Assembly (NCBI GenBank): GCA_963769665.1
Contig: CAVYMQ010000002.1
Span: 248,001-312,000 of the forward strand
Length of the DNA: 64,000 nt
Reading direction: 5' to 3'
Origin: JACCTU01 sp963769665
GTDB lineage: Bacteria; Actinomycetota; Thermoleophilia; Gaiellales; Gaiellaceae
Shown: in pieces, positions 23,157-33,602 of the stretch
Numbering within the stretch: position 1 is the first letter of the stretch
Layout of the letters: every line of letters begins with the position of its first letter
Made by a program: the position numbers and the translations under genes
The notes under the pieces: generated by a model
What the model was told of the DNA's origin: nothing
Databases searched by the model: none
What the model saw: the letters and a program-made list of their open reading frames with translations, nothing else

Positions 23157-25166
23157 GTGCCGCCCTTCAAGACCGCAGCCGCCTACAAGCCGATGGGCGA
23201 CCAACCCCGCGCGGTCGCTGAGCTCACCCAAGGCGTCCGCGCCGGCGAGCGTTACCAGACGATGCTCGGAGCCACCGGCACGGGCAAGACGGCCACGATG
23301 GCGTGGATCGTCGAGGAGGTGCAGAAGCCGACTCTCGTGATCGCCCACAACAAGACGCTGGCGGCCCAGCTCTGCAACGAGTTCCGCGAATTCTTCCCGA
23401 CCAACGCGGTCGAGTACTTCGTCTCGTACTACGACTACTACCAGCCCGAGGCGTACGTCCCGCAGGCCGATCTCTACATCGAAAAGGACTCCTCGCAGAA
23501 CGACGACATCGCCCGGCTCCGGCTGGCTGCGACGTCCTCGCTGTTCACGCGCAAGGACGTGATCGTCGTCGCGTCGGTCTCGTGCATCTACGGGCTCGGC
23601 TCACCGGAAGAATGGCAAGAGCGCGTGCTGATCCTCGAGGTGGGGGAGCAGCACGACCGCGACCTCGTCCTGCGGAAGCTGATCGACTCGATGTACTCGC
23701 GGAACGACGCGGTGCTCGGTCGCGGCCGCTTCCGCGTGAAGGGCGACGTGCTCGAGATCCAGCCGGCGAACCAGGAAACGGCATACCGCATCTCCTTCTT
23801 CGGCGATGAGGTCGAGGCGGTGACGCACTTCGACCCGCTCACGGGCGAGGTGCTGGCGAAGCTCGACAACATCGCGATCTGGCCCGCGACGGAGTACGTG
23901 ACGTCCAAGCCGACGATCGAGCGGGCGGTCGTCGACATCAGGCACGAGCTCGAGGAGCGGCTCAAGGTGCTCGAGGGTGAGGGCAAGATGCTCGAGGCGC
24001 ATCGCCTTCGGCAGCGGACCGAGTACGACCTCGAGATGATGAAGGAGCTCGGGTTCTGCTCGGGGATCGAGAACTACTCGCGGATCCTCGAGGGCCGCGC
24101 GCCCGGCACGCACCCGTTCACGCTTCTCGACTACTTCCCGAAGGACATGCTGATCTTCGTCGACGAGTCGCACCAGACGGTGCCGCAGATCGGCGGCATG
24201 TACGAGGGAGACCGCTCGCGCAAGCAGACGCTCGTCGACTACGGCTTCCGCCTGCCGTCGGCGCTCGACAATCGACCGCTGCGCTTCGACGAGTTCCTCG
24301 AGCGCGGGCACCAGATGGTTTTCGTCTCTGCGACGCCGGGCCCGTTCGAGCTTCGCAACTCGACGCGGATCGCAGAGCAGCTGATCCGCCCGACCGGGAT
24401 CATCGACCCCGAAGTCGAGCTGCGCGCGACGAAGAACCAGATCGACGACCTGCTGAACGAGATCCGCAAGCGCGAGCAGGTGGGCGAGCGCGTGCTCGTC
24501 ACGACGCTGACGAAGAAGATGTCGGAGGACCTGACCGACTACCTCCTCGAGTCGGGCGTGAAGGCGCGCTACCTCCACTCGGAGATCGACACGCTCGAGC
24601 GGATCCAGATCATCCGCGAGCTTCGGCTCGGCGACTACGACGTCCTCGTGGGCGTCAACCTCTTGCGCGAGGGGCTCGACCTGCCCGAGGTGTCGCTCGT
24701 CGCGATCCTCGACGCCGACAAGGAGGGCTTCCTGCGCGGACAGACCGCGCTGATCCAGACGATCGGCCGCGCAGCCCGCCACATCAACGGGAGAGTCCTG
24801 ATGTACGCCGACAAGATGACGGAAGCGATCAAGCACGCGCTCGACGAGACCAACCGGCGGCGCGCGATCCAGCTCGCGTACAACGAGGAGCACGGGATCA
24901 CGCCCGAGTCGATCGTCAAGGGCGTCTCCGACATCGCCGAGTTCCTGACGCTCGAGTCGCCGACCGTGCCGGGCCGGCGCCGCCGGGGCCAGCAGAAGGT
25001 CGAGGGCCTCTCGCCCGACGAGCTCCACCGCCTGCTGGTCACGCTCGAGGAAGAGATGTTCGCGGCAGCCGAGGAGCTCCGCTTCGAATACGCGGCGAAG
25101 CTCCGCGACGAGATCAAGTCACTCCGTCGCGAGCTCGACGCTGCGACGCCGGTGGCCTCGGCCTAG
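23157..25166 (+). CDS. uvrB: UvrABC excinuclease subunit B
   Basis: 669 residues. The damage-verifying helicase-like subunit of nucleotide excision repair. Seen in order: Walker A MLGATGTGKTATMAW, the tyrosine-rich beta-hairpin region (SYYDYYQPEAYVPQADLY), Walker B IFVDESHQTVPQIGGM, helicase motifs VSATPGPFE, YLHSEIDTLERI and QTIGRAARHINGRV, and the C-terminal UVR domain (FAAAEELRFEYAAKLRDEI) that contacts UvrC. The length is normal. The reading frame is open far upstream through the MFS gene, but homology and the -10 at 23145 place the start at GTG 23157. Confidence 0.97.
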   Translation: MPPFKTAAAYKPMGDQPRAVAELTQGVRAGERYQTMLGATGTGKTATMAWIVEEVQKPTLVIAHNKTLAAQLCNEFREFFPTNAVEYFVSYYDYYQPEAYVPQADLYIEKDSSQNDDIARLRLAATSSLFTRKDVIVVASVSCIYGLGSPEEWQERVLILEVGEQHDRDLVLRKLIDSMYSRNDAVLGRGRFRVKGDVLEIQPANQETAYRISFFGDEVEAVTHFDPLTGEVLAKLDNIAIWPATEYVTSKPTIERAVVDIRHELEERLKVLEGEGKMLEAHRLRQRTEYDLEMMKELGFCSGIENYSRILEGRAPGTHPFTLLDYFPKDMLIFVDESHQTVPQIGGMYEGDRSRKQTLVDYGFRLPSALDNRPLRFDEFLERGHQMVFVSATPGPFELRNSTRIAEQLIRPTGIIDPEVELRATKNQIDDLLNEIRKREQVGERVLVTTLTKKMSEDLTDYLLESGVKARYLHSEIDTLERIQIIRELRLGDYDVLVGVNLLREGLDLPEVSLVAILDADKEGFLRGQTALIQTIGRAARHINGRVLMYADKMTEAIKHALDETNRRRAIQLAYNEEHGITPESIVKGVSDIAEFLTLESPTVPGRRRRGQQKVEGLSPDELHRLLVTLEEEMFAAAEELRFEYAAKLRDEIKSLRRELDAATPVASA

Positions 25167-25221
25167 CGGACGATCACCCTGCCGCGGGCCTTTCGGCCTA
25201 CGCCGATCAGCACGGGTCCTG

Positions 25222-25251
25222 CCGGCAGAACGCACACTTGTTTTCTGCCGG
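25222..25251. repeat. inverted repeat CCGGCAGAA-N12-TTCTGCCGG
   Basis: Two perfect 9-bp arms (25222-25230 and 25243-25251) separated by 12 nt, about 55 nt after the uvrB stop. The right arm overlaps the -35 of the next promoter. It may be a repressor site or part of a uvrB terminator; the sequence alone does not decide. Confidence 0.5.
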
Positions 25252-25266
25252 GGCGCTGTCTAGTCT
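25238..25266 (+). promoter_or_regulatory. promoter of the GlsB-like pair
   Basis: TTGTTT (25238-25243), 17 bp, TAGTCT (25261-25266). It would give a leader of about 45 nt before the ATG at 25318, in which no good ribosome binding site is visible. Confidence 0.5.
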
Positions 25267-25317
25267 CGCTCGAGTGCGGCGGCGGGTCCGCTAGAGCGCC
25301 CCGCGAGAACTCCCGGC

Positions 25318-25602
25318 ATGGACGTCCTGCTCTTCATCCTGCTCGTCGTCGTCAGCGGATTCATCGTCGGCGGCCTCGCGCGGCTGGCGGTCCCAGGCCC
25401 CGACCCGATGCCGCTGTGGCGGACGATCGCGCTCGGGATCCTGGGCTCGCTCCTCGGTGGCCTGATCGCCGGCGTGTTCGGGATTGGAGGGAACGGCGGG
25501 ATCTTCCTGCTGTCCCTGGCGGGAGCAGTCCTGCTGCTGATCCTCTACCGCAGGGTGTTCCAGGGCCGGGGCATCACAGGTCCCGGCGCCCTCCGCCGCT
25601 AG
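25318..25602 (+). CDS. GlsB/YeaQ/YmgE-family membrane protein
   Basis: 94 residues with three hydrophobic segments and the glycine-rich GGLARLAVPGPDPMPLWRTI loop and GILGSLLGGLIAG helix typical of the transglycosylase-associated (GlsB/YeaQ) family. Members are small inner-membrane proteins, often stress-induced; no enzymatic role is established to my knowledge. It is followed after 35 nt by a second, shorter family member. Confidence 0.85.
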   Translation: MDVLLFILLVVVSGFIVGGLARLAVPGPDPMPLWRTIALGILGSLLGGLIAGVFGIGGNGGIFLLSLAGAVLLLILYRRVFQGRGITGPGALRR

Positions 25603-25637
25603 CGTTTCGCGTCGAACGGCGAGGGAATCTCAGGGCC

Positions 25638-25883
25638 ATGGAATGGATATGGCTCATCATCGTCGGCGCGATCGTCGGAGCACTCGGCAGGTTCATCAAT
25701 CCCGGCCGTGACCCGATGGGGTGGATCGTGACGATCCTCCTCGGGATCGCGTCCCTGATCGTCGCAGGTCTGATCTTCGACGGCGCGCTGCAGTTCATCG
25801 TCGGCGTGGTCGTCGCGATCATCCTCGTCACCGTGTACGGACGGGTGATGGGCGGTCGCGACCGCGCGGTAACAGCGCCCTAG
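25638..25883 (+). CDS. GlsB/YeaQ-like membrane protein, second copy
   Basis: 81 residues starting MEWIWLIIVGAIVGALGRFI, with the family loop NPGRDPMGWIVTILLGIASL and a final hydrophobic helix. It is diverged from its neighbour but has the same plan, so the pair probably arose by duplication. The frame continues upstream through the first copy, but that reading is a shadow; the ATG at 25638 matches the family. The stop overlaps the convergent metallophosphatase gene by 4 nt. Confidence 0.82.
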   Translation: MEWIWLIIVGAIVGALGRFINPGRDPMGWIVTILLGIASLIVAGLIFDGALQFIVGVVVAIILVTVYGRVMGGRDRAVTAP

Positions 25884-26701
25884 AAAACCGGATCGACTGC
25901 CAGGGGCTCACGGCCCCGCGGAAACCTCCGCACCGCTGTGAGCCCCCAGTCGTCCGCGCGCCAGATGTACGTGTGGACGACGAGCGAGTCGTCGCCGATC
26001 TCGTAGAGATGAAGGCCGCGGGCTTCACCGCGGCGATGCGGCCGCGGCTGGCCGAGACCCGGCGCGATCGAGACGACGACCGCGCGCACGTCGCCCTCCG
26101 TGACCTCGAACTCCCGTCGCTCGCTCACTGCCGCCTGATGGATGTGGCCGGCGAGGATCAGCTGGGCCCCGGAGTCGACGAGCGTCGCGAGCACGCGGTT
26201 TCGCTCGGCCACGGGCTTCTTCGTCGAGCGCCAGGGCGCGCCGACCAGGTGGTGGTGGAACGCGACGATCTTGAACGCGTTCGGAGGCGCGGAGGAGAGC
26301 GTCTCGCACGCGCGGCGCAGGTGCTCCCTGCGCAGCGCACCGCTCTGGTGGCGCCACGGCCGGACCGAGTTGAGGCCGAGCACGAAGAGCCCGTCGGAGC
26401 TGTAGGTCGGCTCGGTCGTCTCCCAGAGCCGCTCGAACTCGCGCCAGGGGCCGGTGAAGCGGGCCGGGAACGTGTACGGGATGTCGTGGTTGCCGGGGAT
26501 CGCGAGCACCGGCGGCCCGAGCGAACGCAGGAAGGCGGCGGCTCGCTCGTGCTGGTCCCGCCGGCCGCGGTGCGTCAGGTCGCCGCTCGCGATCACGAGC
26601 TCCGGCTGGATCCGCTCCAGCAGCGCCTTCACCGCCCGCTCCAGGTCGCGGTCCTCGTGGCTGCCGAAGTGGAGGTCGGAAACGTGGAAAACGCGTGTCA
26701 T
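25880..26701 (-). CDS. cytoplasmic calcineurin-like metallophosphoesterase
   Basis: 273 residues, no signal peptide. All metal-binding motifs of the calcineurin-like family are present: VSDLHFG, SGDLTHRG, IPGNHDIPY, FHHHLVG and LAGHIHQA. The layout is like 3',5'-cyclic-nucleotide phosphodiesterases of the CpdA type. Breakdown of cAMP, which the cyclase at 12665 could make, is possible, but the sequence does not fix the substrate. On the minus strand TAGCCT (26719-26714) is a possible -10 with a very short leader. Confidence 0.85.
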   Translation of the reverse strand: MTRVFHVSDLHFGSHEDRDLERAVKALLERIQPELVIASGDLTHRGRRDQHERAAAFLRSLGPPVLAIPGNHDIPYTFPARFTGPWREFERLWETTEPTYSSDGLFVLGLNSVRPWRHQSGALRREHLRRACETLSSAPPNAFKIVAFHHHLVGAPWRSTKKPVAERNRVLATLVDSGAQLILAGHIHQAAVSERREFEVTEGDVRAVVVSIAPGLGQPRPHRRGEARGLHLYEIGDDSLVVHTYIWRADDWGLTAVRRFPRGREPLAVDPVF

Positions 26702-26717
26702 GTCGGCCGGAGCAGGC

Positions 26718-26725
26718 TATACAGT
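26718..26725. promoter_or_regulatory. overlapping divergent -10 elements
   Basis: TATACAGT contains a plus-strand -10 (TACAGT, 26720-26725) 8 nt before the ATG at 26734. The minus strand across the same bases reads ACTGTATAGCCT, giving a -10 for the metallophosphatase gene. The two genes may compete for polymerase. Confidence 0.45.
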
Positions 26726-26733
26726 GATCTCGC

Positions 26734-26970
26734 ATGAACGAGTCGCCCGAAGTCTTCGACGACCTCTACCTCGGCCTGCGCGCGGGCGGGGCGATGCGCA
26801 AGCAGCGCCGGGGCGAGCCGCTGACCGCCGAGGAGAAAGAGGTGCTCGGCCGCTGGCAGCGCCTCTCGACCGCGCGCAAGTCGCTCGCGCTCGGAGCCTT
26901 CGCGATCGGCACGTTCGGCCTCGGCTTGACCCTCGGCGGCCTGATCTTCGGCCGCTGGCGCAGGGCGTAG
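26734..26970 (+). CDS. small single-pass membrane protein, unknown
   Basis: 78 residues. A charged N-terminal half (GEPLTAEEKEVLGRWQRLST) is followed by one hydrophobic glycine-rich helix (LALGAFAIGTFGLGLTLGGL) and a basic end GRWRRA. No family is recognised. The ATG is supported by TACAGT 8 nt upstream. It meets the convergent AI-2E-family gene with a 1-nt gap. Confidence 0.7.
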   Translation: MNESPEVFDDLYLGLRAGGAMRKQRRGEPLTAEEKEVLGRWQRLSTARKSLALGAFAIGTFGLGLTLGGLIFGRWRRA

Positions 26971-26971
26971 C

Positions 26972-28039
26972 TCAACCCGTCGTCTCCGCGTCCTTCGCCG
27001 GGAAGAGCACGGTCGGCACCTCTTCCTCGGCGGGGTCCTTGTTGAGCACGACCACGTCGATCAGCGTTGCCGCGACGGCCGCGAGCGGGATCGCCAGCAG
27101 GACCGCGAACTCTCCGAAGAGCACCGCCGACGCCGCCACCGAGGTGAGCACGATCAGCGGCGAGAGGCCGACCGCCTCGCCGAGCACGCGTGGGATCACG
27201 ATGTAGTCCTCGAGCAGCCGGACGAGCAGGACGGCGACCCCCGCCGCGGCGGCGACGGCAACCGACTCCGTCAGCCCGACGCCGATCGCGACCGCCCCGG
27301 CGAGCAGGGGCCCGATCACGGGAACGAGCTCCACCAGGCCGGCAAAGATCGCGATCAAGAGCCAGAACGGGAGTCCGATCGCCCAGAAGACGACAGCCAG
27401 GACGAAGCTGACGAAGACGACGAGCAGGCCCTGCCCTCGAACGTAGGCACCGAGCTTCAGGTCGATCAGTTCCCACGTGTCGCGCACACGCTTGCCGTGC
27501 TTTGGCGGCAAGATCCTGCAGACGAGCTCCTCGGCCCGCTTGCGCTCGTAGATCCAGTACGCGGCAGTGGCGAGCACGAAGAAAATGCCTACGAACACCT
27601 CGACCGCGACGAGCCCGAACTCGGCGCCCTCGTCGACCAAACTCTCGACGCGCGGGAGCCGCTCGAGCCGCTGCTCGATGCCTAGGAGGATCTCCGACCG
27701 CAGCCCGGACGAGTCACGCGCCTCCTCGCGGAGGTCCGACCGCGTCTGGGGGAGATCGCCGAGGGCCGTTTGAACCTGGTCGAGCGCGCGTGGGACGACG
27801 GCCCAGAGGAGCGCGGCGATCACCCCAAGGAGGACGGCGTAGTGCAGGAGGATCCCGACGGGGCGGGGGACACCGCGATTTCGCAGCCCTTCGATCCCGG
27901 GGCGCATCGCTGCGGCCACGATGAAGCCGAGGAAGAGCAGCGCGAGGATCAGCTTCAGCTTCCAGAGCGCGAGCGCGAGCACGACGACGGAGCCGACGAC
28001 GACCGTCGACACGAACGCGCGAAGAGCGGTCTGCTTCAT
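26972..28039 (-). CDS. AI-2E family (PerM-like) membrane protein
   Basis: 355 residues. Two N-terminal helices (TVVVGSVVVLALALWKLKL), a soluble loop, and a cluster of C-terminal helices with the family motifs WAIGLPFWLLIAIFAGLVEL and PVIGPLLAGA. The family is named for autoinducer-2 export but includes permeases of other roles, so the substrate is unknown. RBS-like GTAGGG lies directly before the ATG at 28039. The gene is divergent from a PH-domain gene. Confidence 0.87.
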   Translation of the reverse strand: MKQTALRAFVSTVVVGSVVVLALALWKLKLILALLFLGFIVAAAMRPGIEGLRNRGVPRPVGILLHYAVLLGVIAALLWAVVPRALDQVQTALGDLPQTRSDLREEARDSSGLRSEILLGIEQRLERLPRVESLVDEGAEFGLVAVEVFVGIFFVLATAAYWIYERKRAEELVCRILPPKHGKRVRDTWELIDLKLGAYVRGQGLLVVFVSFVLAVVFWAIGLPFWLLIAIFAGLVELVPVIGPLLAGAVAIGVGLTESVAVAAAAGVAVLLVRLLEDYIVIPRVLGEAVGLSPLIVLTSVAASAVLFGEFAVLLAIPLAAVAATLIDVVVLNKDPAEEEVPTVLFPAKDAETTG

Positions 28040-28089
28040 CCCTACGTGTTGGCCACCCGCAGGAAACGAAAAACCGCCCCAGAAGGACG

Positions 28090-28521
28090 ATGGTCCCCAT
28101 GCGACATCCCGAAGAGCAGACCTGCTGGGAATCGCGGCGGCACGCGGTCGTTCTCGCGCGGCCCCTCGCGCGGGCGCTCACCCTCGGGCTGGGCGGGTTC
28201 GTCTGCTTCGTCGTCGGCTGGCCCGTGATGCTGGTCGCGCCGCCGCTGATCGCGCTCGGCGCGCTGGGAGCGGGTCTCTCGGTGTGGCGGTGGGAGCGGA
28301 CGCGCGTCGTCCTGACAACCGAGAAGCTGTTCGTCGTTCACGGCACGCTCCGCCGGCGGGCGGCCGCGATCCGACTCGACCGGATCGCCACGATCGAGGT
28401 CGAGCAGAGCCTGCTCGGGCGCGCGCTCGGCTACGGGACGCTCTCCGCCGGAGAGCTCGAGATTCCGTTCGTGCCGCAGCCGCGCGACGTGGGCTCGCTC
28501 GTCGCGCGGCTGTCGGCCTAG
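28090..28521 (+). CDS. bacterial PH-domain (DUF304) membrane protein
   Basis: 143 residues. Two adjacent membrane helices (ALTLGLGGFVCFVVG and MLVAPPLIALGALGAGL) are followed by a small beta-rich domain with RVVLTTEKLFVVHGTLRRRA and IRLDRIATIEVEQSLLGRAL, the bPH2/DUF304 pattern. AGAAGGA (28081-28087) precedes two possible starts, ATG 28090 and ATG 28099; the spacing is poor for both. Function is not known from sequence. Confidence 0.83.
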   Translation: MVPMRHPEEQTCWESRRHAVVLARPLARALTLGLGGFVCFVVGWPVMLVAPPLIALGALGAGLSVWRWERTRVVLTTEKLFVVHGTLRRRAAAIRLDRIATIEVEQSLLGRALGYGTLSAGELEIPFVPQPRDVGSLVARLSA

Positions 28522-28522
28522 C

Positions 28523-28737
28523 TCAGGGTCCTGCGAGCGTTCCGTCCCTGACGAGGATCCCGCCGGTCTCGACCGGGAAGTACCCGGCTTCCGCGACCAG
28601 CGAGGCACACGGCTTCGTCAGGCCGTCGGGGTCGAACGTGAACGGGCTGATGAGGTCTTCGACGGGGCCGGCGTCCACGATCTGCACGGTCCACGGCCCG
28701 GGAAAGTCACTCCGCCCGACGTGAAGGACGTTCCACC
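28523..28737 (-). pseudogene. possible gene remnant or unrecognised small CDS
   Basis: The gap between the PH-domain gene and uvrA holds a minus-strand frame that looks coding. It reads WNVLHVGRSDFPGPWTVQIV, then DAGPVEDLISPFTFDPDGLT, then KPCASLVAEAGYFPVETGGI and ends LVRDGTLAGP at a TGA (28523). Third positions are almost all G or C. No usual start lies before this stretch; upstream the frame runs arginine-rich to a TAA near 28830 under the uvrA promoter. A GTG internal to the stretch would give only 54 residues. I read it as the C-terminal remnant of a lost gene or an undetected small one. Confidence 0.35.
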
Positions 28738-28781
28738 GATCGCCGCTTCTCCGCCTCCTGAGCGGGATTGTCGAGTCAGAC

Positions 28782-28795
28782 CGAACAAACGTTCG
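28782..28795. promoter_or_regulatory. SOS box (LexA operator) of uvrA
   Basis: CGAAC-AAAC-GTTCG is a perfect 5-bp dyad with a 4-nt centre and fits the Gram-positive/actinobacterial LexA consensus (CGAACRNRYGTTCG type). It ends 17 nt before the uvrA -10, thus covering the -35 region, where bound LexA would block transcription. Confidence 0.8.
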
Positions 28796-28812
28796 CGTCC
28801 GACGCGCCTGGC

Positions 28813-28818
28813 TAAACT
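28813..28818 (+). promoter_or_regulatory. -10 element of uvrA
   Basis: TAAACT ends 9 nt before the ATG at 28828, predicting a leaderless or near-leaderless transcript. The -35 position falls inside the SOS box. Confidence 0.55.
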
Positions 28819-28827
28819 GGGCCGGTT

Positions 28828-31698
<2,871 letters not shown>

Positions 31699-31752
31699 CC
31701 GTTCCCCCGAAAGGGGTCGAGCGACGAGCCCGCCGCGCCGATCACCTGGTCG

Positions 31753-32484
31753 ATGCGGCTCTTCTCATGCGTGCTCGCGGTGGCTGCGCTCGCCGGTTGT
31801 GCCGGCGGGCCGGAAGCCACGCAGGCCTACGACCTGTTGCAGCGCGCGCAGGTCGCGCAGACGAAGGTCTCCTCGGTCTCGTACGAGGCGAAGTCGAGCT
31901 TCTCGGTCCAGGGCCAGGGGTTCGGCTACTCGTTCAAGGGCGCCGCGTTGCTGAAGGGAGCAGCCGCCGGCGACCAGTGGATCGAGATGACGAGCGAGGA
32001 CGTCCCGGGCGTCGGGCCGATCTCGATGACGCTGGTCCGCCGTGGTTCGACGATGACGATCCGGTCGATGGGCCAGACGCATGAGGTCCCCGTCCCGGCG
32101 GAGCTGCAGGCGAAGCAGGATGCCTGGGGGTCGTTCGACTCGCTCGACCTGACGACGTGCGTGAAGAAGGTCGACGTCGCCGAGGGGCGCAGCCTGAACG
32201 GCGAGCCTGCGACCCGCATCGCCGGCGAATTCGACGCGCTCTGCGCGTTCAAGGCCGTGAGTGGCGTCTCCGGCCTGGGCCAGAACGCGGGCGCGACGCC
32301 GGACCTCGATCAGTTGCGCGACCACCTCGGCGCCGCGCGCGCCACCCTCTTCGTGTCGGATCGGACGCACCTGGTCGTGGGCGGGCTGATCACGCTCGAG
32401 GTCGAGGTCGACGGCAACGAGCTGTCGTTCGACGTCTCCTACCGGCTGACGAGCATCAACCGGCCGGTCCGCTTCCCCGCCTAA
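31753..32484 (+). CDS. lipoprotein, LolA/LppX-like
   Basis: 243 residues. A lipoprotein signal peptide with lipobox ALAGC (Cys16) is followed by an extracytoplasmic domain: an N-terminal helix (AYDLLQRAQVAQTKVSSVSY) and antiparallel beta strands (SFSVQGQGFGYSFKG, TMTIRSMGQTHEVPVP, LFVSDRTHLVVGGL). This plan resembles LppX/LprG and LolA lipid-binding folds; binding of a lipid is inference. It follows uvrA by 54 nt and is followed by a Yip1-like membrane gene. Confidence 0.75.
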   Translation: MRLFSCVLAVAALAGCAGGPEATQAYDLLQRAQVAQTKVSSVSYEAKSSFSVQGQGFGYSFKGAALLKGAAAGDQWIEMTSEDVPGVGPISMTLVRRGSTMTIRSMGQTHEVPVPAELQAKQDAWGSFDSLDLTTCVKKVDVAEGRSLNGEPATRIAGEFDALCAFKAVSGVSGLGQNAGATPDLDQLRDHLGAARATLFVSDRTHLVVGGLITLEVEVDGNELSFDVSYRLTSINRPVRFPA

Positions 32485-32493
32485 GCTTCCGCC

Positions 32494-33096
32494 GTGGAGC
32501 GGGTGTGGTGGGAGCGGACGCTGCTCGTCCTGCGGCGGCCCGCCGAGGTGTTCGCTGCACTTCGCGGCGAGGACGACGAGTCGCGCTCGGAGCCGCTCCT
32601 CGCGATCGTCTTCCTGGCCGGGATCGCCGGCGTGCTCGGGACGAACGCGTTCTCGCATGCGCTGGACGACTTCGAGCTCGACGGGTTGACGCTCGCGGTC
32701 GTCGCGTTCATCGCAGGCGGCCTGTACGGGCTCGTCGGCTACTACCTGCTCGGGTTTCTCGCGTACGCCGGTGGGCGCGCCGCGGGCTCCGACGCGTCGT
32801 TCGGGCGAGCGCGGCAGATCGTCGGGTTCGCCGTCGTGCCGCTCGCGCTCTCGTTGCTCGTGTGGTTCCTGCGGATCGCGATCTACGGTGGTGACCCGTT
32901 CCGGACCGGCGGCTCGGACACCGGATTCGGCAACCACCTCTTCGAGGCGGTCGAGGTCGCGGCGCTCGTGTGGTCGGGCGTCCTGCTGGTCGTCGGGCTG
33001 CGCGCGTACCACGGCTGGTCGATCGCGCGCGCGCTCGCTGCAGCTGCGCCTGCGCTGGCGCTTCCCGCGCTCGCGCTTCTGAGCGCGTTGCTTTAG
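32494..33096 (+). CDS. Yip1-family membrane protein
   Basis: 200 residues. A short cytoplasmic start (VWWERTLLVLRRPAEVFAAL) leads into about five membrane helices, with GLYGLVGYYLLGFLAYAGGR and VGFAVVPLALSLLVWFL as in the bacterial Yip1 family. TAAGCT (32482-32487), which overlaps the stop codon of the preceding lipoprotein gene, lies 6 nt before the GTG and may be its own -10. The function is unknown. Confidence 0.8.
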   Translation: MERVWWERTLLVLRRPAEVFAALRGEDDESRSEPLLAIVFLAGIAGVLGTNAFSHALDDFELDGLTLAVVAFIAGGLYGLVGYYLLGFLAYAGGRAAGSDASFGRARQIVGFAVVPLALSLLVWFLRIAIYGGDPFRTGGSDTGFGNHLFEAVEVAALVWSGVLLVVGLRAYHGWSIARALAAAAPALALPALALLSALL

Positions 33097-33575
33097 CCGT
33101 TTTCGACGTAATCGGCGACGGCTTCGATCTCGGCGTCGCTGAGCCGTTCGCCGAACGCGGGCATCGCGCCGCCGCCGTTGCGGACCTGCTGCGCGATCTC
33201 GTCCTTGCTCATGTCGATGTCGTCGAGGGTCGGCCCTACCGTTCCACTCGAGTTCGCGGGCGCGAACGTGTGGCAGCCTCCACAGCCAGCCGATGCGAAC
33301 ACGGCGGCACCGTCGGCGTCCTCGCCGCCCTCGGTCTCGGTCTCCTCGGTCGTGGCGGCTTCGGTCGTCGTGCCCTCGGTCGTCGCGCCTTCGGTCGCGG
33401 TTTCCTCCGTCGTCTGGGTCTCGGCGGCGGCCGGCGAGTCGTCGTCGTCAGCGCTGCCGCGACCGACAAGGAACCCGGCCAGCGCCGCGACGAAGAGCAA
33501 TCCGACCACGGCCAGCACGAGCGCGCCTTCTGCGGCGGGACCAGCCCAGCTCTTCTTCTTGGGAGGCACGGACAT
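33093..33575 (-). CDS. membrane-anchored c-type cytochrome
   Basis: 160 residues. A basic N-terminus (SVPPKKKSW) and one membrane helix (GALVLAVVGLLFVAALAGFL) are followed by a low-complexity linker of about 45 residues made of Thr, Glu and Ala, then a single-haem cytochrome c domain. The haem motif is CGGCH, the axial methionine is in AMPAFG, and the end EIEAVADYVENG is typical. It should carry electrons outside the membrane, perhaps to a cytochrome c oxidase. It overlaps the Yip1-like gene end by 4 nt and lies just downstream of panB. Confidence 0.88.
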   Translation of the reverse strand: MSVPPKKKSWAGPAAEGALVLAVVGLLFVAALAGFLVGRGSADDDDSPAAAETQTTEETATEGATTEGTTTEAATTEETETEGGEDADGAAVFASAGCGGCHTFAPANSSGTVGPTLDDIDMSKDEIAQQVRNGGGAMPAFGERLSDAEIEAVADYVENG

Positions 33576-33602
33576 CGAGTTCGGACGATAAACGACTCGT
33601 TC

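Noticed and set aside
31704..31716. CCCC-GAAA-GGGG hairpin after uvrA as a terminator
   Set aside because: Four base pairs only, no T-run; too weak to call.
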